The notes below the pieces were generated by a model, which worked only from the letters and a program-made list of their open reading frames with translations, made no database searches and was not told where the DNA came from. Below, one piece after another: positions 1 to 9,509 of a stretch of 64,000 bases of DNA. How positions within the stretch are numbered: the stretch's first letter is position 1; each line of letters opens with the position of its first letter. The position numbers and the translations under genes were made by a program. This DNA is from Alphaproteobacteria bacterium (GTDB lineage: Bacteria > Pseudomonadota > Alphaproteobacteria > UBA9219 > RGZA01). The stretch lies in contig JAKFVN010000007.1 in the NCBI GenBank assembly GCA_021732145.1, forward strand, positions 21,001-85,000, read 5' to 3'.

Positions 1-3
1 CCT

Positions 4-2178
4 ATGCGCATTGCCTTTCTTAATGTTTGGACCGCCACCAGCGCCGAGGAACAGGCCGCGCAGGCCATCCGCATTGCAGGTGAACGCATCGGGGTGGAGG
101 TTGTTCCCTGCTTCAACAATGCGCAGGTTGAAGATGCGAAACCCGATTTCGTGATTGTGAATTCCAGAACGCAGGCAAAGCTGACCGGCTTTCCAACCTA
201 TGCGTGCTTGAATGAACCCAGCACGGTTTATTTCCGCGACCCGAAATTATTGCAGTATCTTTATTCGTTTGATGGCTACACGTCGCTATCCGACAGCCTT
301 GCGGAATTTGCGCAGCATGCGATGTATGGCATTGGGCGGCAGGAAGATATTGGAACCTATTTCAGTACCGCGCTAAAACAAACAAGCAGCCAAGATGATA
401 TTAAAGCCGCGCTGACCAGCGGCCCAAATAATCAAGGGGCCAAACTCCCCTACTTTGGCACCAATTGGGATGGCCGACGCATTGATTTCTTCAAATCATT
501 TGGGGCGTGGGTGTCGGGCGAGGTTTATGGCCCCGCCACCAGCTGGGCGCATTATAACCTGCCGTCTTATAAGGGTTCGGTGCCGTTTGATGGCGTGGCG
601 GTGCAGAATGTTTACCGCAAGAACGGCATGGGCTTGAACCTGCTGGGTGACCACCATTTGCAGGAAGACGTGATTTCCAACCGCATATTCGAAATCGCAT
701 CGGTTGGTGCAGTGATTATCAGTTGCCGCATGCCTTGGCTAGAAAAGCATTTTGGCGATAGCATTTATTATTTCGACCAATCGCGTTCCAACAAACAGAT
801 GTTCGAACAGGTTCAGGATATTCATGCGCGCATCCTGAAAAATCCGGCGGAGGCTTTGGAAAAAGCCGCGCGTTCCCGCAAAATTTTTGAAGAACAATTT
901 GCCCTGGAAGTCTTGTTAAAAAAGACGGTGGAGTTTCACAAACAACACCAAAGCAAAATTGCCGCCAAAATGCGCGGCAAGCAACCAACGGTCAGCGTGC
1001 TGATTAAAAGCGATGGCAGCCGCCCTGAATTACTGGAACGCGCGGTGAATTCCGTGGCAGCGCAGGTTCACAAGCAAACCCAAATCATTCTGGTTAAAAC
1101 AAAGCCCTTTGTTTTCAAGCATAAAGCCGCCGTTCTTCAAGTGGATGGCACCAGCCTTTGGGATGGCTTGAAACAGGTGAAAGGCGATTATTTTGCCGTG
1201 CTGCGCGAATGCGATGAATGGTTCCCGCAGCATTTGCAGCGCGCGTTAGAACTTTCAAAGCCAGATCATTTTGTGCATAGCGCATTGGTGACGGAGCATT
1301 TAACGCCCGCGCCCGATACGGCGTGGATTAAGAATGATGAGAAGCGCGGTGTAAGTCACCAATTGGATTTAAAAGAAAAAGATTTTATGACGTGTCTCGA
1401 ACTCATCACGCCATCGGGCTATCTTGCGCCGCGCAGTGTGATTGATGATGCGCTTTTGAAAACACCGCCGATTAAGGGCGATGAAAAAGCGCTGATGATG
1501 GATGTACTTTCACGTGCCACGCCCATTCAAAGCTTTGCAACCACAGTGCTAACCCGTGCCAGCCAGCCATATGTGACCGAGCGATTAGACACGCTGGAGC
1601 AAACCAAACTGATGCTGCGCCATTGGCGTTCCAATTCGCATACGGGGGTTCCAAATACGCTGTGGGATACAATAGTTGCCGTGGGGCACCGCGCACGCGC
1701 TTTCCGTTATGAAACCGACCGCACGGTGGAAGGCGATGTGATTATTGACCGTTTGCGTGATTGCCGCTTTGACCGTAAGCGGTTGAAGCCCATGCCGATG
1801 CCTTATATGAAAGCCAATACGGTTTTCCAGCAGGGCTGCGTGTTAGAAAACGAAACTACACTTACCGCTAATATCAATGCGGGTAATCAGAACAGTGGTG
1901 TTGCCGCTTATGTTGTATTGGCGCAGGACAATAATTTACCCAGCGAATTTCTGGTGGTGATTGAAGCCGAGATTACCGAAGGGCAAATTGGCGTTCATTT
2001 AATCCAGAATGAAAACACGCTGGAGCGTTACAGTGTTGCGCGCGCCCTACCCGCTGGTAACAGCTATATTCTGGAATTGCCGATTTATTACCGCCCGGAA
2101 ATCGCAGGCATTGCGATTGATTTGCAACCCGGAACCAAGGGCCGCATCAAATCCATCACCGCTTACCGCGAAGAATAA
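4..2178 (+). CDS. two-domain glycosyltransferase (GT-B-like plus degenerate GT2-like)
   Basis: A 724-residue protein with two glycosyltransferase-like halves. Residues about 1-320 resemble CgeB/family 1 glycosyltransferases; the run NRIFEIASVGAVII at about 226-239 matches the C-terminal donor-site helix of that fold. From about residue 329 (TVSVLIKSDGSRPELLERAV) a GT2-type domain starts. Where GT2 enzymes carry their DxD metal site, this protein has the sequence RECDEW (about 401-406). Residues about 600-724 form an unassigned, probably beta-rich tail. It lies convergent to ilvD with no bases between the stops and close to other polysaccharide genes, so a role in surface glycan assembly is inferred. 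The start is three bases from the window edge and no ribosome binding site can be seen, so the N-terminus could extend upstream, although MRIAFLNVW looks like a natural start. Confidence 0.7.
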   Translation: MRIAFLNVWTATSAEEQAAQAIRIAGERIGVEVVPCFNNAQVEDAKPDFVIVNSRTQAKLTGFPTYACLNEPSTVYFRDPKLLQYLYSFDGYTSLSDSLAEFAQHAMYGIGRQEDIGTYFSTALKQTSSQDDIKAALTSGPNNQGAKLPYFGTNWDGRRIDFFKSFGAWVSGEVYGPATSWAHYNLPSYKGSVPFDGVAVQNVYRKNGMGLNLLGDHHLQEDVISNRIFEIASVGAVIISCRMPWLEKHFGDSIYYFDQSRSNKQMFEQVQDIHARILKNPAEALEKAARSRKIFEEQFALEVLLKKTVEFHKQHQSKIAAKMRGKQPTVSVLIKSDGSRPELLERAVNSVAAQVHKQTQIILVKTKPFVFKHKAAVLQVDGTSLWDGLKQVKGDYFAVLRECDEWFPQHLQRALELSKPDHFVHSALVTEHLTPAPDTAWIKNDEKRGVSHQLDLKEKDFMTCLELITPSGYLAPRSVIDDALLKTPPIKGDEKALMMDVLSRATPIQSFATTVLTRASQPYVTERLDTLEQTKLMLRHWRSNSHTGVPNTLWDTIVAVGHRARAFRYETDRTVEGDVIIDRLRDCRFDRKRLKPMPMPYMKANTVFQQGCVLENETTLTANINAGNQNSGVAAYVVLAQDNNLPSEFLVVIEAEITEGQIGVHLIQNENTLERYSVARALPAGNSYILELPIYYRPEIAGIAIDLQPGTKGRIKSITAYREE

Positions 2179-3894
2179 TTAAATATCGCCATACACGTGC
2201 GTTTCAGCTTTTGCGCCTGGGTGCGTGACCGCGCCCTTTTCCGCATCGCCTACTTGCTGCGCGTATTTCCACAATGCACCGGCCTGGAAATTATTGGTGC
2301 GTGGCTTCCAATCGTTCTTGCGCTTCGCCAGCTCTTCATCCGACAGCTTCACATTCAAGATGCCCTTAATCGCATCCATTTCAATAATGTCCCCGTCTTT
2401 GATGAGGCCAATCGGGCCGCCCACTGCTGCTTCAGGGCCAACATGGCCAACGCAGAAGCCGCGGGTTGCACCCGAAAAACGTCCATCGGTAATGAGCGCA
2501 ACCTTATCACCCACGCCTTGTCCATAAAGCGCTGCGGTGGTGGATAGCATTTCAGGCATGCCCGGGCCGCCGCGCGGGCCAACGTAACGGATGACCAATA
2601 CTTCGCCTTCCTTATAAGTGCGGGCTTCAACGGCAGCAAAAGCGTCTTCTTCGCAATCAAATACGCGTGCTGGCCCAGTGAACACTTGGTTCTTCATGCC
2701 AGCTACCTTCACAATCGCGCCTTGCGGGGCAAGATTGCCGCGCAGACCAACCACGCCGCCGGTTGGCGTAATGGGGTTTTTGGTGGTGCGAATAACGTCT
2801 TGATCTGTTCTAAACACAACGTCCTTCAAATTTTCGGCAATCGTCTTACCCGTTACCGTCATGCAATCGCCGTGCAGGTAACCGCCATCCAGCAATGCCT
2901 TCATCAGCATTTGAACGCCGCCTGCTTCGAACATGTCCTTGGCTACATACTTACCGCCGGGTTTCATGTCAGCAATATATGGTGTGCGGCGGAATACATC
3001 GGCCACAGCGTGAATGTCAAAATCGATACCGCATTCATGCGCAATGGCTGGCAAGTGAAGCGCCGCATTAGTTGAACCGCCGGATGCAGATGCGATAACC
3101 GCAGCATTTTCCAGCGCCTTGCGCGTTACAATATCACGTGGGCGGATGTTCTTCTTAATCAGTTCCATCACCGCTTTGCCGGATGCAGCGGCATATTCAT
3201 CGCGTGATAAATAGGGTGCAGGTGCGCCAGCAGAACCCGGCAATGCAAGGCCAATCGCCTCGGAAACGCAGGCCATCGTATTCGCAGTGAATTGACCGCC
3301 GCATGAACCAGCGGAAGGACACGCCACGCATTCCAATTCGTGCAAATCCTCATCGCTCATTTTACCGGCGGCATGTGCGCCAACGGCTTCGAATACATTT
3401 TGAACCGTTACGTCTTGGCCGCGGAATTTACCCGGCAAGATGGAGCCGCCATACATGAACACGGATGGCACGTTTAAACGCACCATCGCCATCATCAGCC
3501 CCGGCAATGATTTATCGCAGCCCGCCAAACCCACCAGCGCGTCATAGCAATGGCCGCGCATGGTCAATTCAACCGAATCTGCAATCAGGTCACGGCTGGC
3601 CAAGGATGATTTCATGCCTTCATGGCCCATAGCGATGCCATCGGTCACGGTGATGGTAGTGAATTCGCGTGGGGTGCCAAACCCTTCCTTCACGCCCTTC
3701 TTTACCGACTGGGCTTGGCGCGAGAGGGAAATATTGCACGGCGCAGCTTCATTCCAGCAGGTGGCAACACCAACGAAAGGCTGGTTGATTTCTGCTTCGG
3801 TCATGCCCATTGCATAATAATATGAGCGGTGCGGCGCACGTTCTGGCCCTACGCTGACATGACGGCTTGGTAATTTGCTTTTATCCCACTTCAC
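2179..3894 (-). CDS. ilvD: dihydroxy-acid dehydratase
   Basis: Dehydrates 2,3-dihydroxy-3-methylbutanoate and the 3-methylpentanoate homologue to the 2-keto acids, the third common step of valine, leucine and isoleucine synthesis in the cytoplasm. The protein has 571 residues, the length of the shorter IlvD/Edd subfamily. Cysteines that fit the iron-sulfur ligands lie at about 53 (AAPCNISL), 126 (AGCDKSLPG) and 198 ([13 protein letters not shown]). The C-terminal signature [20 protein letters not shown] is intact. It stands alone among glycan genes, not beside ilvBN or ilvC. A CTCCTTA stretch (SD on the minus strand) lies just upstream of the ATG. No attenuator-like leader is visible in the 40 bases to the divergent neighbour. 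Confidence 0.96.
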   Translation of the reverse strand: MKWDKSKLPSRHVSVGPERAPHRSYYYAMGMTEAEINQPFVGVATCWNEAAPCNISLSRQAQSVKKGVKEGFGTPREFTTITVTDGIAMGHEGMKSSLASRDLIADSVELTMRGHCYDALVGLAGCDKSLPGLMMAMVRLNVPSVFMYGGSILPGKFRGQDVTVQNVFEAVGAHAAGKMSDEDLHELECVACPSAGSCGGQFTANTMACVSEAIGLALPGSAGAPAPYLSRDEYAAASGKAVMELIKKNIRPRDIVTRKALENAAVIASASGGSTNAALHLPAIAHECGIDFDIHAVADVFRRTPYIADMKPGGKYVAKDMFEAGGVQMLMKALLDGGYLHGDCMTVTGKTIAENLKDVVFRTDQDVIRTTKNPITPTGGVVGLRGNLAPQGAIVKVAGMKNQVFTGPARVFDCEEDAFAAVEARTYKEGEVLVIRYVGPRGGPGMPEMLSTTAALYGQGVGDKVALITDGRFSGATRGFCVGHVGPEAAVGGPIGLIKDGDIIEMDAIKGILNVKLSDEELAKRKNDWKPRTNNFQAGALWKYAQQVGDAEKGAVTHPGAKAETHVYGDI

Positions 3895-3934
3895 CTGATA
3901 GTCTCCTTAGATTCATCAATATAGGGTTCTTTTA

Positions 3935-4804
3935 ATGGAAAATGACAGTAAACAGCAAGTCCTAGTCTTGGGAGGCGGTAGCCTTGTCGGAAATTACCTT
4001 TTGCCGTTACTGGCGGAGCAAGGATATCGCGGTTATGTCGTTAGCCGCAAAAAGACCGATACCGGCCTGAATTTCGCATGGCTGCCCACCAATGAGGTGC
4101 AGGATGCCTCATGGCATTTGCATGACCGTGCCGTGATTATCAGCCTGTGGCCCATCTGGCTCCTGGGCCCGGTCATGCCGCAATTCTTGGGCGCATCGCA
4201 ATTGATTACCCTTAGTTCCACCAGTTTATTCGGCAAATCGAAAAGTTTAGATAAGCAGGAAAAGGAATTGGTGCGCAAAATTGGCGCTGCCGAAGAAGTC
4301 GTGCGGGTGAACAGCGAAACCTTCCGTATCCCCTATACCATTTTGCGCCCTACCCTGATTTATGATTGCGTGAATGACCAGAACATCACCTTCATCGCGC
4401 GCATGATTAAGCGCTTTGGGTTCTTCATGGTCTCTGGTGAAGCGATGGGGCTGCGCCAACCCATTCATGCGCAGGATGTGGCGCAGGCCGTCATTAACAG
4501 TATCGGCAATAAGGATGCATTCAACAAATCCATTAATGTCACGGGCGGGGAAACGGTGACGTATTTCACGATGATACGCCGCGTGGCTGAAAGCCTGGGA
4601 CGTCCCATTCGCATCTTTTCATTCCCCACATACCTCTTGAAAAACCTGCTGCGCGTGGTGCGCGCGATGGGGCTGACGAATTTAAGCCCAAGTCTGTTTG
4701 AGCGCATGAACCAGGATTTGGCGTATGATGGCACGGACGCGCTGTCGATTTTGAAATTGAACGCGCGTGATTTTAAGCCGGAATTTCCAAAAGATTTGGA
4801 TTAA
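3935..4804 (+). CDS. NAD(P)-binding SDR-fold protein, epimerase-like, without YxxxK
   Basis: A 289-residue extended-SDR-type protein. The nucleotide-binding loop is GGGSLVGNYL at about 13-22 and the central strand serine motif is LSSTSLFGK. Later segments (IPYTILRPTLIYD, INVTGGETVTY) follow nucleoside-sugar epimerase/dehydratases. The usual catalytic Tyr-xxx-Lys helix is replaced by LVRKIGAAEEVV, in which the aligned Tyr and Lys positions are Leu and Ile. It may therefore bind a dinucleotide without classic dehydrogenase chemistry, as in atypical SDRs. It is divergent from ilvD and its stop codon overlaps the convergent GT2 gene by four bases. Its place between glycosyltransferases suggests a sugar-nucleotide role, but the substrate is unknown. 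Confidence 0.75.
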   Translation: MENDSKQQVLVLGGGSLVGNYLLPLLAEQGYRGYVVSRKKTDTGLNFAWLPTNEVQDASWHLHDRAVIISLWPIWLLGPVMPQFLGASQLITLSSTSLFGKSKSLDKQEKELVRKIGAAEEVVRVNSETFRIPYTILRPTLIYDCVNDQNITFIARMIKRFGFFMVSGEAMGLRQPIHAQDVAQAVINSIGNKDAFNKSINVTGGETVTYFTMIRRVAESLGRPIRIFSFPTYLLKNLLRVVRAMGLTNLSPSLFERMNQDLAYDGTDALSILKLNARDFKPEFPKDLD

Positions 4805-5679
4805 GCCAGTTTGCTGCGCAGCACGGTTAAATAATAGCGTGCCCATATGGCGATGTTCAGCAGCCAAAGTAGCGGCGGGAATGTTGAACCTGAAAAATTC
4901 TTGTGAAAATAACGCACCATGCTCATGGCCTTATGGCGCTCAACCACCAAGGATGGCACATCGCTGGTTGCGCCAATATGCTTGACCGCCAATTGCGGCA
5001 TGAAGAAAATTTTTGCGCCGCGTTGATGCAAGCTGTAACAAAAATCAACATCCTCCACATGCAGGAAATAGCCCTCATCGAGGCCGCCAACAAGCCAGAA
5101 ATCGCCTGATGGCAAAAACATCGCCGCACCGCTAATGGCAGGCACTTCCTGAATATCCGTTGGCAGATTTGCTTCATGCCATTTCCAACGGCGGAAAGCA
5201 TGGCTTTTAGGGAATAATCTATAAAGCGCGAGCGCTTCCACGGTGGCGCGCCACGGGGTGAGCACATCACGGCGGCTACCGCTTTGTTCATTGCCATTGG
5301 CATCCAGAATACGCGGGCCGATTAAATGCGGGCGCGGCAGCTTTTGCGACTGTGCCATCAGCTTATTCAAATCCCCGGCTTCCAGCACAGAGTCAGGATT
5401 TAAAAGAAATAGATAATCACCCGTTGCAGCTTTGGCGCCAAGATTATTGCCCTTGGCAAAGCCAACATTGCCATGACCGCTCAAAAATCTCAGACGTGGA
5501 TTTTGCGCGGCCATGCCTTGCAGTTTTTCAACTACATCTGCGGGGTTACCGTTATTGACGATAACCAGTTCCGCAAGACCATCTTGCGCCAACACCGACG
5601 CAATCATCTCGAACAGCACCGCGCCCGTGTGGTACGAAACCGTTATAACGCTTGTTTTAGCTGGATTACTCATGCGCAA
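4801..5679 (-). CDS. family 2 glycosyltransferase (rhamnosyltransferase-like)
   Basis: A 292-residue GT-A enzyme. The N-terminal strand SVITVSYHTGAVLFEMIASV, the NVGFAKGNNLGA segment (about 71-82) and GDYLFLLNPDS (about 87-97) are typical of the WcaA/rhamnosyltransferase-like group of GT2, with NPDS in place of DxD. The later motif GYFLHVEDVDFCYSLHQRG fits the acceptor-side ED motif of inverting GT2 enzymes. A hydrophobic C-terminal stretch (LLWLLNIAIW) may anchor it to the membrane. It likely adds a sugar to a lipid-linked glycan made with the adjacent WecA homologue, which is divergently transcribed 64 bases away. The start could equally be the second Met (MSNPAK). The donor sugar cannot be told from sequence. 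Confidence 0.85.
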   Translation of the reverse strand: MRMSNPAKTSVITVSYHTGAVLFEMIASVLAQDGLAELVIVNNGNPADVVEKLQGMAAQNPRLRFLSGHGNVGFAKGNNLGAKAATGDYLFLLNPDSVLEAGDLNKLMAQSQKLPRPHLIGPRILDANGNEQSGSRRDVLTPWRATVEALALYRLFPKSHAFRRWKWHEANLPTDIQEVPAISGAAMFLPSGDFWLVGGLDEGYFLHVEDVDFCYSLHQRGAKIFFMPQLAVKHIGATSDVPSLVVERHKAMSMVRYFHKNFSGSTFPPLLWLLNIAIWARYYLTVLRSKLA

Positions 5680-5690
5680 AGGCCTAAACC

Positions 5691-5702
5691 GCTATGCATA
5701 GC
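5691..5702. promoter_or_regulatory. perfect 12-bp palindrome between divergent glycan genes
   Basis: GCTATGCATAGC lies between the starts of the GT2 gene (leftward) and the WecA-type gene (rightward). Its position suits an operator that controls both, but no regulator is identified, and a 12-bp palindrome can occur by chance. Confidence 0.2.
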
Positions 5703-5743
5703 CTGTCAATTGAGTTTCAAAACGCCCCTGTGTAATATGCGCC

Positions 5744-6739
5744 ATGTTTATCATACCGCTCATCATCATTCTAACTGCTGCCCTTTCATGGTTCATTTGT
5801 GGCGTGGTTCGCAAGCGATTATTGGCTGCATCCATCCTTGATAATCCGAATGAGCGCAGCATGCACACAGCGCCCGTACCACGCGGCGGCGGCATTGCGA
5901 TATGGCTGACCATTCTTGCCGTATGGATTGCGTTTGACCTTTACACGCAGCAAATAACCGAACACCTTCTTTTACTCGTCGCGGTCGTCGCCCTTATCAT
6001 TGTTTCATGGCTCGATGATAAAAAATCACTGCCTGCGCGGGAACGCTTTGCGGTGCATATTCTGGCGGTTGGGCTTGGGCTTGCATCACTGCCGACCGAG
6101 CAATTTGTGTTTCAAGGCGCGCTGCCCTTATGGTTAGACCGCGTGGTTGCTGGCTTTGCGTGGCTGTGGTTTATCAACCTCACCAATTTCATGGATGGCA
6201 TTGACGGCATTACCGGCGCGCAAACCGTGCATATGGGCATTGGCTTTGTGATTATCGGCTTGCTGGCCGGAAACATTCCCGAATTCGGGTTTATTCTTGC
6301 ATGCGCGATGATTGGCGCGTCCATCGGCTTCCTGATTTGGAATTGGCATCCTGCAAAATTATTCATGGGTGATGTGGGCAGTATTCCACTCGGCTTTATC
6401 CTTGGCTATCTGATGATGGTGCTCGCAAGTAATGGCTATCTTGGCATCGCTATCGCTTTACCGCTTTATTATGTGTTTGATGCCAGCTTCACGCTTATCC
6501 GCCGCATTCTGAAAAAGAAGAAGTTTTGGGAAGCGCACCGCGAGCATTATTACCAGAAAGCCGCCCTTGGCGCAGGCAGCCCCGTTCCCGTCGTAATCGC
6601 AATAATCCTTGCAAATGCTGGGCTTTTGGTGCTGTGCATGGCGGCGCTCACCCTTAACATTTGGCTACTTTTATTGGCCCCTTTGCTTGTTGAAGGGCTG
6701 TTGTGGTATTTAAAACGCTTAAGTAATTTAAAAGAGTGA
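5744..6739 (+). CDS. WecA/MraY-family polyprenyl-phosphate sugar-1-phosphate transferase
   Basis: An integral membrane enzyme that transfers a HexNAc-1-phosphate from a UDP-sugar to undecaprenyl phosphate, starting a lipid-linked glycan. The 331-residue protein has about ten hydrophobic segments. Family motifs are present: NPNERSMHTAPVPRGGG (about 34-50), the Asp pair SWLDD (about 88-92), NFMDGIDG (about 148-154) and KLFMGDVGS (about 205-213). The cytoplasmic histidine motif near the C-terminus reads EAHREHYYQKA. This pattern is WecA/TagO-like more than MraY-like, since no mur genes are nearby. The next gene encodes a UDP-HexNAc dehydratase and starts at the stop codon of this gene (TGATG), so the two are co-translated and probably supply and use the same sugar nucleotide. 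Confidence 0.9.
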   Translation: MFIIPLIIILTAALSWFICGVVRKRLLAASILDNPNERSMHTAPVPRGGGIAIWLTILAVWIAFDLYTQQITEHLLLLVAVVALIIVSWLDDKKSLPARERFAVHILAVGLGLASLPTEQFVFQGALPLWLDRVVAGFAWLWFINLTNFMDGIDGITGAQTVHMGIGFVIIGLLAGNIPEFGFILACAMIGASIGFLIWNWHPAKLFMGDVGSIPLGFILGYLMMVLASNGYLGIAIALPLYYVFDASFTLIRRILKKKKFWEAHREHYYQKAALGAGSPVPVVIAIILANAGLLVLCMAALTLNIWLLLLAPLLVEGLLWYLKRLSNLKE

Positions 6740-8658
6740 TGGCATTGCCCCGTTTTAACCGCGTCATATTTTCGTTTGTGCATGATGTATTCATGGCCGC
6801 GCTTACCTTTGCGGTGGCTATGTATCTGCGTCTTGGCGGTGGGCTGTTTGAAATTCCGGCGGAGCCTTGGTTGCTTCAAATGCTGCTTTTCGTTTCAAGC
6901 AGCATTCTTGCATTTGCGATTACCGGCGTTTACCGCGGCGTATGGCGTTATACATCGGTTCGCGATTTGGGAAATATTTTACGCGCGGTGACGATTGCGG
7001 TTGCCATTTTCCTTCCCGTTTCATTTCTGCTCACGCGCCTTGATGGCATGCCGCGTTCGGTAGCTGGCATTGTGTGGTTTGTGCTGGTGGCGTTCATGAG
7101 CGGATCGCGCCTGTTTGTGCGCCTGCTGCGCGAAGGCCGCCTTGACCGTTTCTGGAACGCCAATCACCAGGATCGCACCAATGTGCTGGTGGTGGGCGCA
7201 AGCGATGAAGCCGTGCTGTTTATCCAAAGTTCCATCGCCGACCGCGCATCGCCGTATCACGTTGTTGGGGTGCTCGATGAAAAAGGCACCCGCACGGGCC
7301 GTGAAATCCATTCGGTTTCCATTCTTGGCAACATGGCCGACCTGAAGCAGGTTGTGAATGATTTGAAGGCCAGGAACCTTGCCCCTGCCCGCTTGATTAT
7401 CAGCAAGGTTGCCGGACGCAGTGCGGGGTTTGAGCAATTCCTTTCCGAGGCGCAGGCGCTTGGCCTCACGCTGTCGCGCCTGCCATCCATCACGGAACTG
7501 CATGAAAGCGCCGGGTCGCTTTCCAACGTGCGCCCGATTGCGCTGGAAGATTTGCTGGGCAGAGCAGAAACCGTCCTGGATAGAAACGCGATGACCGCAT
7601 TTGTGCAGCATAAACGCGCCCTGGTAACCGGTTCCGGCGGTACGATTGGCAGCGAATTAACCCGCCAAATCGCGGCATTAAAACCAAGCGAACTGGTATT
7701 GGTGGATAGCAGCGAATTCAATTTATACGCGATTGAGCTGGAACTGCGCGAAGCATTCCCGATGCTGAACATTCAAGCACAGATTGCCGATGTGCGTGAT
7801 GCGCAGCGCATCAACCAGATTTTTGCAACCTTCAAACCCAATATCGTGTTCCATGCGGCAGCGTTGAAGCATGTACCAATGGCCGAAGCCAATGTGCGCG
7901 AAACGCTCCTCACCAATGTATTGGGCACAAAGAATGTTGCTGATGCCGCTGCGCAATATAACAGCGATGTGATGGTGCTGATTTCAACCGACAAGGCCGT
8001 GCGCCCGGCGAATGTGATGGGCGCAAGCAAACGCATTGCCGAACATTATTGTCAGGCATTCGACCATGATAATTCCGGCAAGACGCGCTTTCTGACCGTG
8101 CGCTTTGGCAATGTGCTGGGTTCCACGGGTTCGGTTGTTCCGCGCTTCCAGCAGCAATTGGCAAAGGGCGGCCCGCTTACCGTTACCCACCCCGATATTA
8201 CGCGCTATTTCATGACCGTACGCGAAGCAGTTGAACTGGTTTTACAAGCATCTGCGCACGCAACTACAGGCATTACCGAACGCGGTAAAATCATGGTGCT
8301 GGATATGGGTAACCCCATGAAAATTGCTGATTTAGCAAAGCAGATGATACGCCTTGCGGGTTTGAAGCCGGATGAGGATATCAAAATCGTCTATACCGGC
8401 TTGCGTCCGGGCGAAAAACTATATGAAGAATTATTTAGCGATAGTGAAAAACTGACACCGTCTGGCGCGGATGGTGTGCATTTGGCTGCCGCTGCGCCCA
8501 AACCATTTAATGATGTAAACAGCTTCATCACATCGCTTGGCGCGAAAGCGCAGGATGCAAATACCGATGAACAGCTATTGCGCAGCGAAATTGTAAATCT
8601 AGTGCCGGAATTTACTGGTGCCCAAACTGAGCAGCAAAAGAAAATCGTCAATGGATAA
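6739..8658 (+). CDS. membrane nucleoside-diphosphate-sugar 4,6-dehydratase (CapD/PglF family)
   Basis: Residues 1 to about 130 form hydrophobic segments that anchor the protein. A CoA-binding-like Rossmann domain follows (NVLVVGASDEAVLFIQ). The main SDR dehydratase domain begins near residue 290 with LVTGSGGTIGSELTRQI. The motif ISTDKAVRPANVMGASKR is the PglF/CapD/WbpM active-site signature, in which Met replaces the usual SDR Tyr. The product is expected to be a UDP-4-keto-6-deoxy-HexNAc for an amino-sugar such as QuiNAc or bacillosamine. The length, about 640 residues, is normal for the long membrane form. The ATG overlaps the upstream TGA by one base. A GTG one codon earlier is possible. 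The next gene overlaps its 3' end by eight bases. Confidence 0.92.
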   Translation: MALPRFNRVIFSFVHDVFMAALTFAVAMYLRLGGGLFEIPAEPWLLQMLLFVSSSILAFAITGVYRGVWRYTSVRDLGNILRAVTIAVAIFLPVSFLLTRLDGMPRSVAGIVWFVLVAFMSGSRLFVRLLREGRLDRFWNANHQDRTNVLVVGASDEAVLFIQSSIADRASPYHVVGVLDEKGTRTGREIHSVSILGNMADLKQVVNDLKARNLAPARLIISKVAGRSAGFEQFLSEAQALGLTLSRLPSITELHESAGSLSNVRPIALEDLLGRAETVLDRNAMTAFVQHKRALVTGSGGTIGSELTRQIAALKPSELVLVDSSEFNLYAIELELREAFPMLNIQAQIADVRDAQRINQIFATFKPNIVFHAAALKHVPMAEANVRETLLTNVLGTKNVADAAAQYNSDVMVLISTDKAVRPANVMGASKRIAEHYCQAFDHDNSGKTRFLTVRFGNVLGSTGSVVPRFQQQLAKGGPLTVTHPDITRYFMTVREAVELVLQASAHATTGITERGKIMVLDMGNPMKIADLAKQMIRLAGLKPDEDIKIVYTGLRPGEKLYEELFSDSEKLTPSGADGVHLAAAAPKPFNDVNSFITSLGAKAQDANTDEQLLRSEIVNLVPEFTGAQTEQQKKIVNG

Positions 8659-9508
8659 GGAAGCCCTACCCCTTCTCGCCCGTATTGCGGAAGCGTTGGA
8701 GCGCATGAAGCCGCCCGCGCCGCAAGCCAAGAACGTGGCCAAGGCCGATGCCTATATTTGGCAAGGCGAAACGCAACAATTGGAAGCATTATCAAGCGTT
8801 TCGCGTGTTGATTTAAAGTTGATACATGGCGTGGATTTGCAGAAAGAAATTCTGCTGAGTAACACCATGCAATTCGCCAAAGGACTTTCCGCCAATAATG
8901 CATTGCTGTGGGGCGCACGCGGGATGGGCAAAAGCTCCCTCATCAAAGCCATCCACGCGGATGTTTTAAAACAAATTCCAAACTCCATCGCGCTGATTGA
9001 AATTCACCGCGAAGATATTCTAACCCTGCCCGTGCTGCTGCGTTTGCTGCGCGGTGATAAGCGCCGCTTCGTTTTATTTTGCGATGATTTGTCATTCTCT
9101 GAAAATGAGAGCAGCTATAAATCGTTGAAAGCCGTGTTGGAAGGTGGCCTTGAAGGCCGCCCTGATAACGTGATTATTTACGCAACATCAAACCGCCGCC
9201 ATTTAATGCCGCGCGATATGATTGAAAATGAACGTTCAACCGCCATCAACCCATATGAAGCGGTTGAAGAAAAAGTGTCGCTTTCCGACCGTTTTGGCCT
9301 ATGGCTGGGCTTTCATCCCTGCGATCAGCAGACATTCTTTGCGATTATTGATGGCTACGCTGAGTGGCTTAAACTACCGCAATCAAAAGACGAGCTGCAC
9401 GCAGCCGCGATTGAATGGTCGGTGACGCGCGGTGCGCGTTCAGGCCGTGTGGCATGGCAATTTATTCAGGATGCTGCTGGCAAAGCCGGAATTAAAATTC
9501 CGCTATAA
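8651..9508 (+). CDS. DUF815-family AAA-type ATPase
   Basis: A P-loop ATPase of 285 residues. Walker A is GARGMGKSSL and Walker B is VLFCDDLSF. A sensor-like YATSNRRHLMP motif and the downstream lid region fit the DUF815 group, which is widespread in bacteria and has no firmly assigned role. I chose the ATG at 8651 (MDKEALPLLARIAEAL) because it overlaps the upstream dehydratase by only eight bases. An in-frame GTG at 8618 would give a basic N-terminal tail with no other support. It ends the rightward glycan transcript and is convergent with nlpD, one base apart. A link to glycan synthesis is only positional. Confidence 0.85.
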   Translation: MDKEALPLLARIAEALERMKPPAPQAKNVAKADAYIWQGETQQLEALSSVSRVDLKLIHGVDLQKEILLSNTMQFAKGLSANNALLWGARGMGKSSLIKAIHADVLKQIPNSIALIEIHREDILTLPVLLRLLRGDKRRFVLFCDDLSFSENESSYKSLKAVLEGGLEGRPDNVIIYATSNRRHLMPRDMIENERSTAINPYEAVEEKVSLSDRFGLWLGFHPCDQQTFFAIIDGYAEWLKLPQSKDELHAAAIEWSVTRGARSGRVAWQFIQDAAGKAGIKIPL

Positions 9509-9509
9509 T

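Noticed and set aside
6116-6366. Leftward small open frames inside the WecA-type gene
   Set aside because: Wholly within the conserved transmembrane coding region, with no ribosome binding site; shadow frames.
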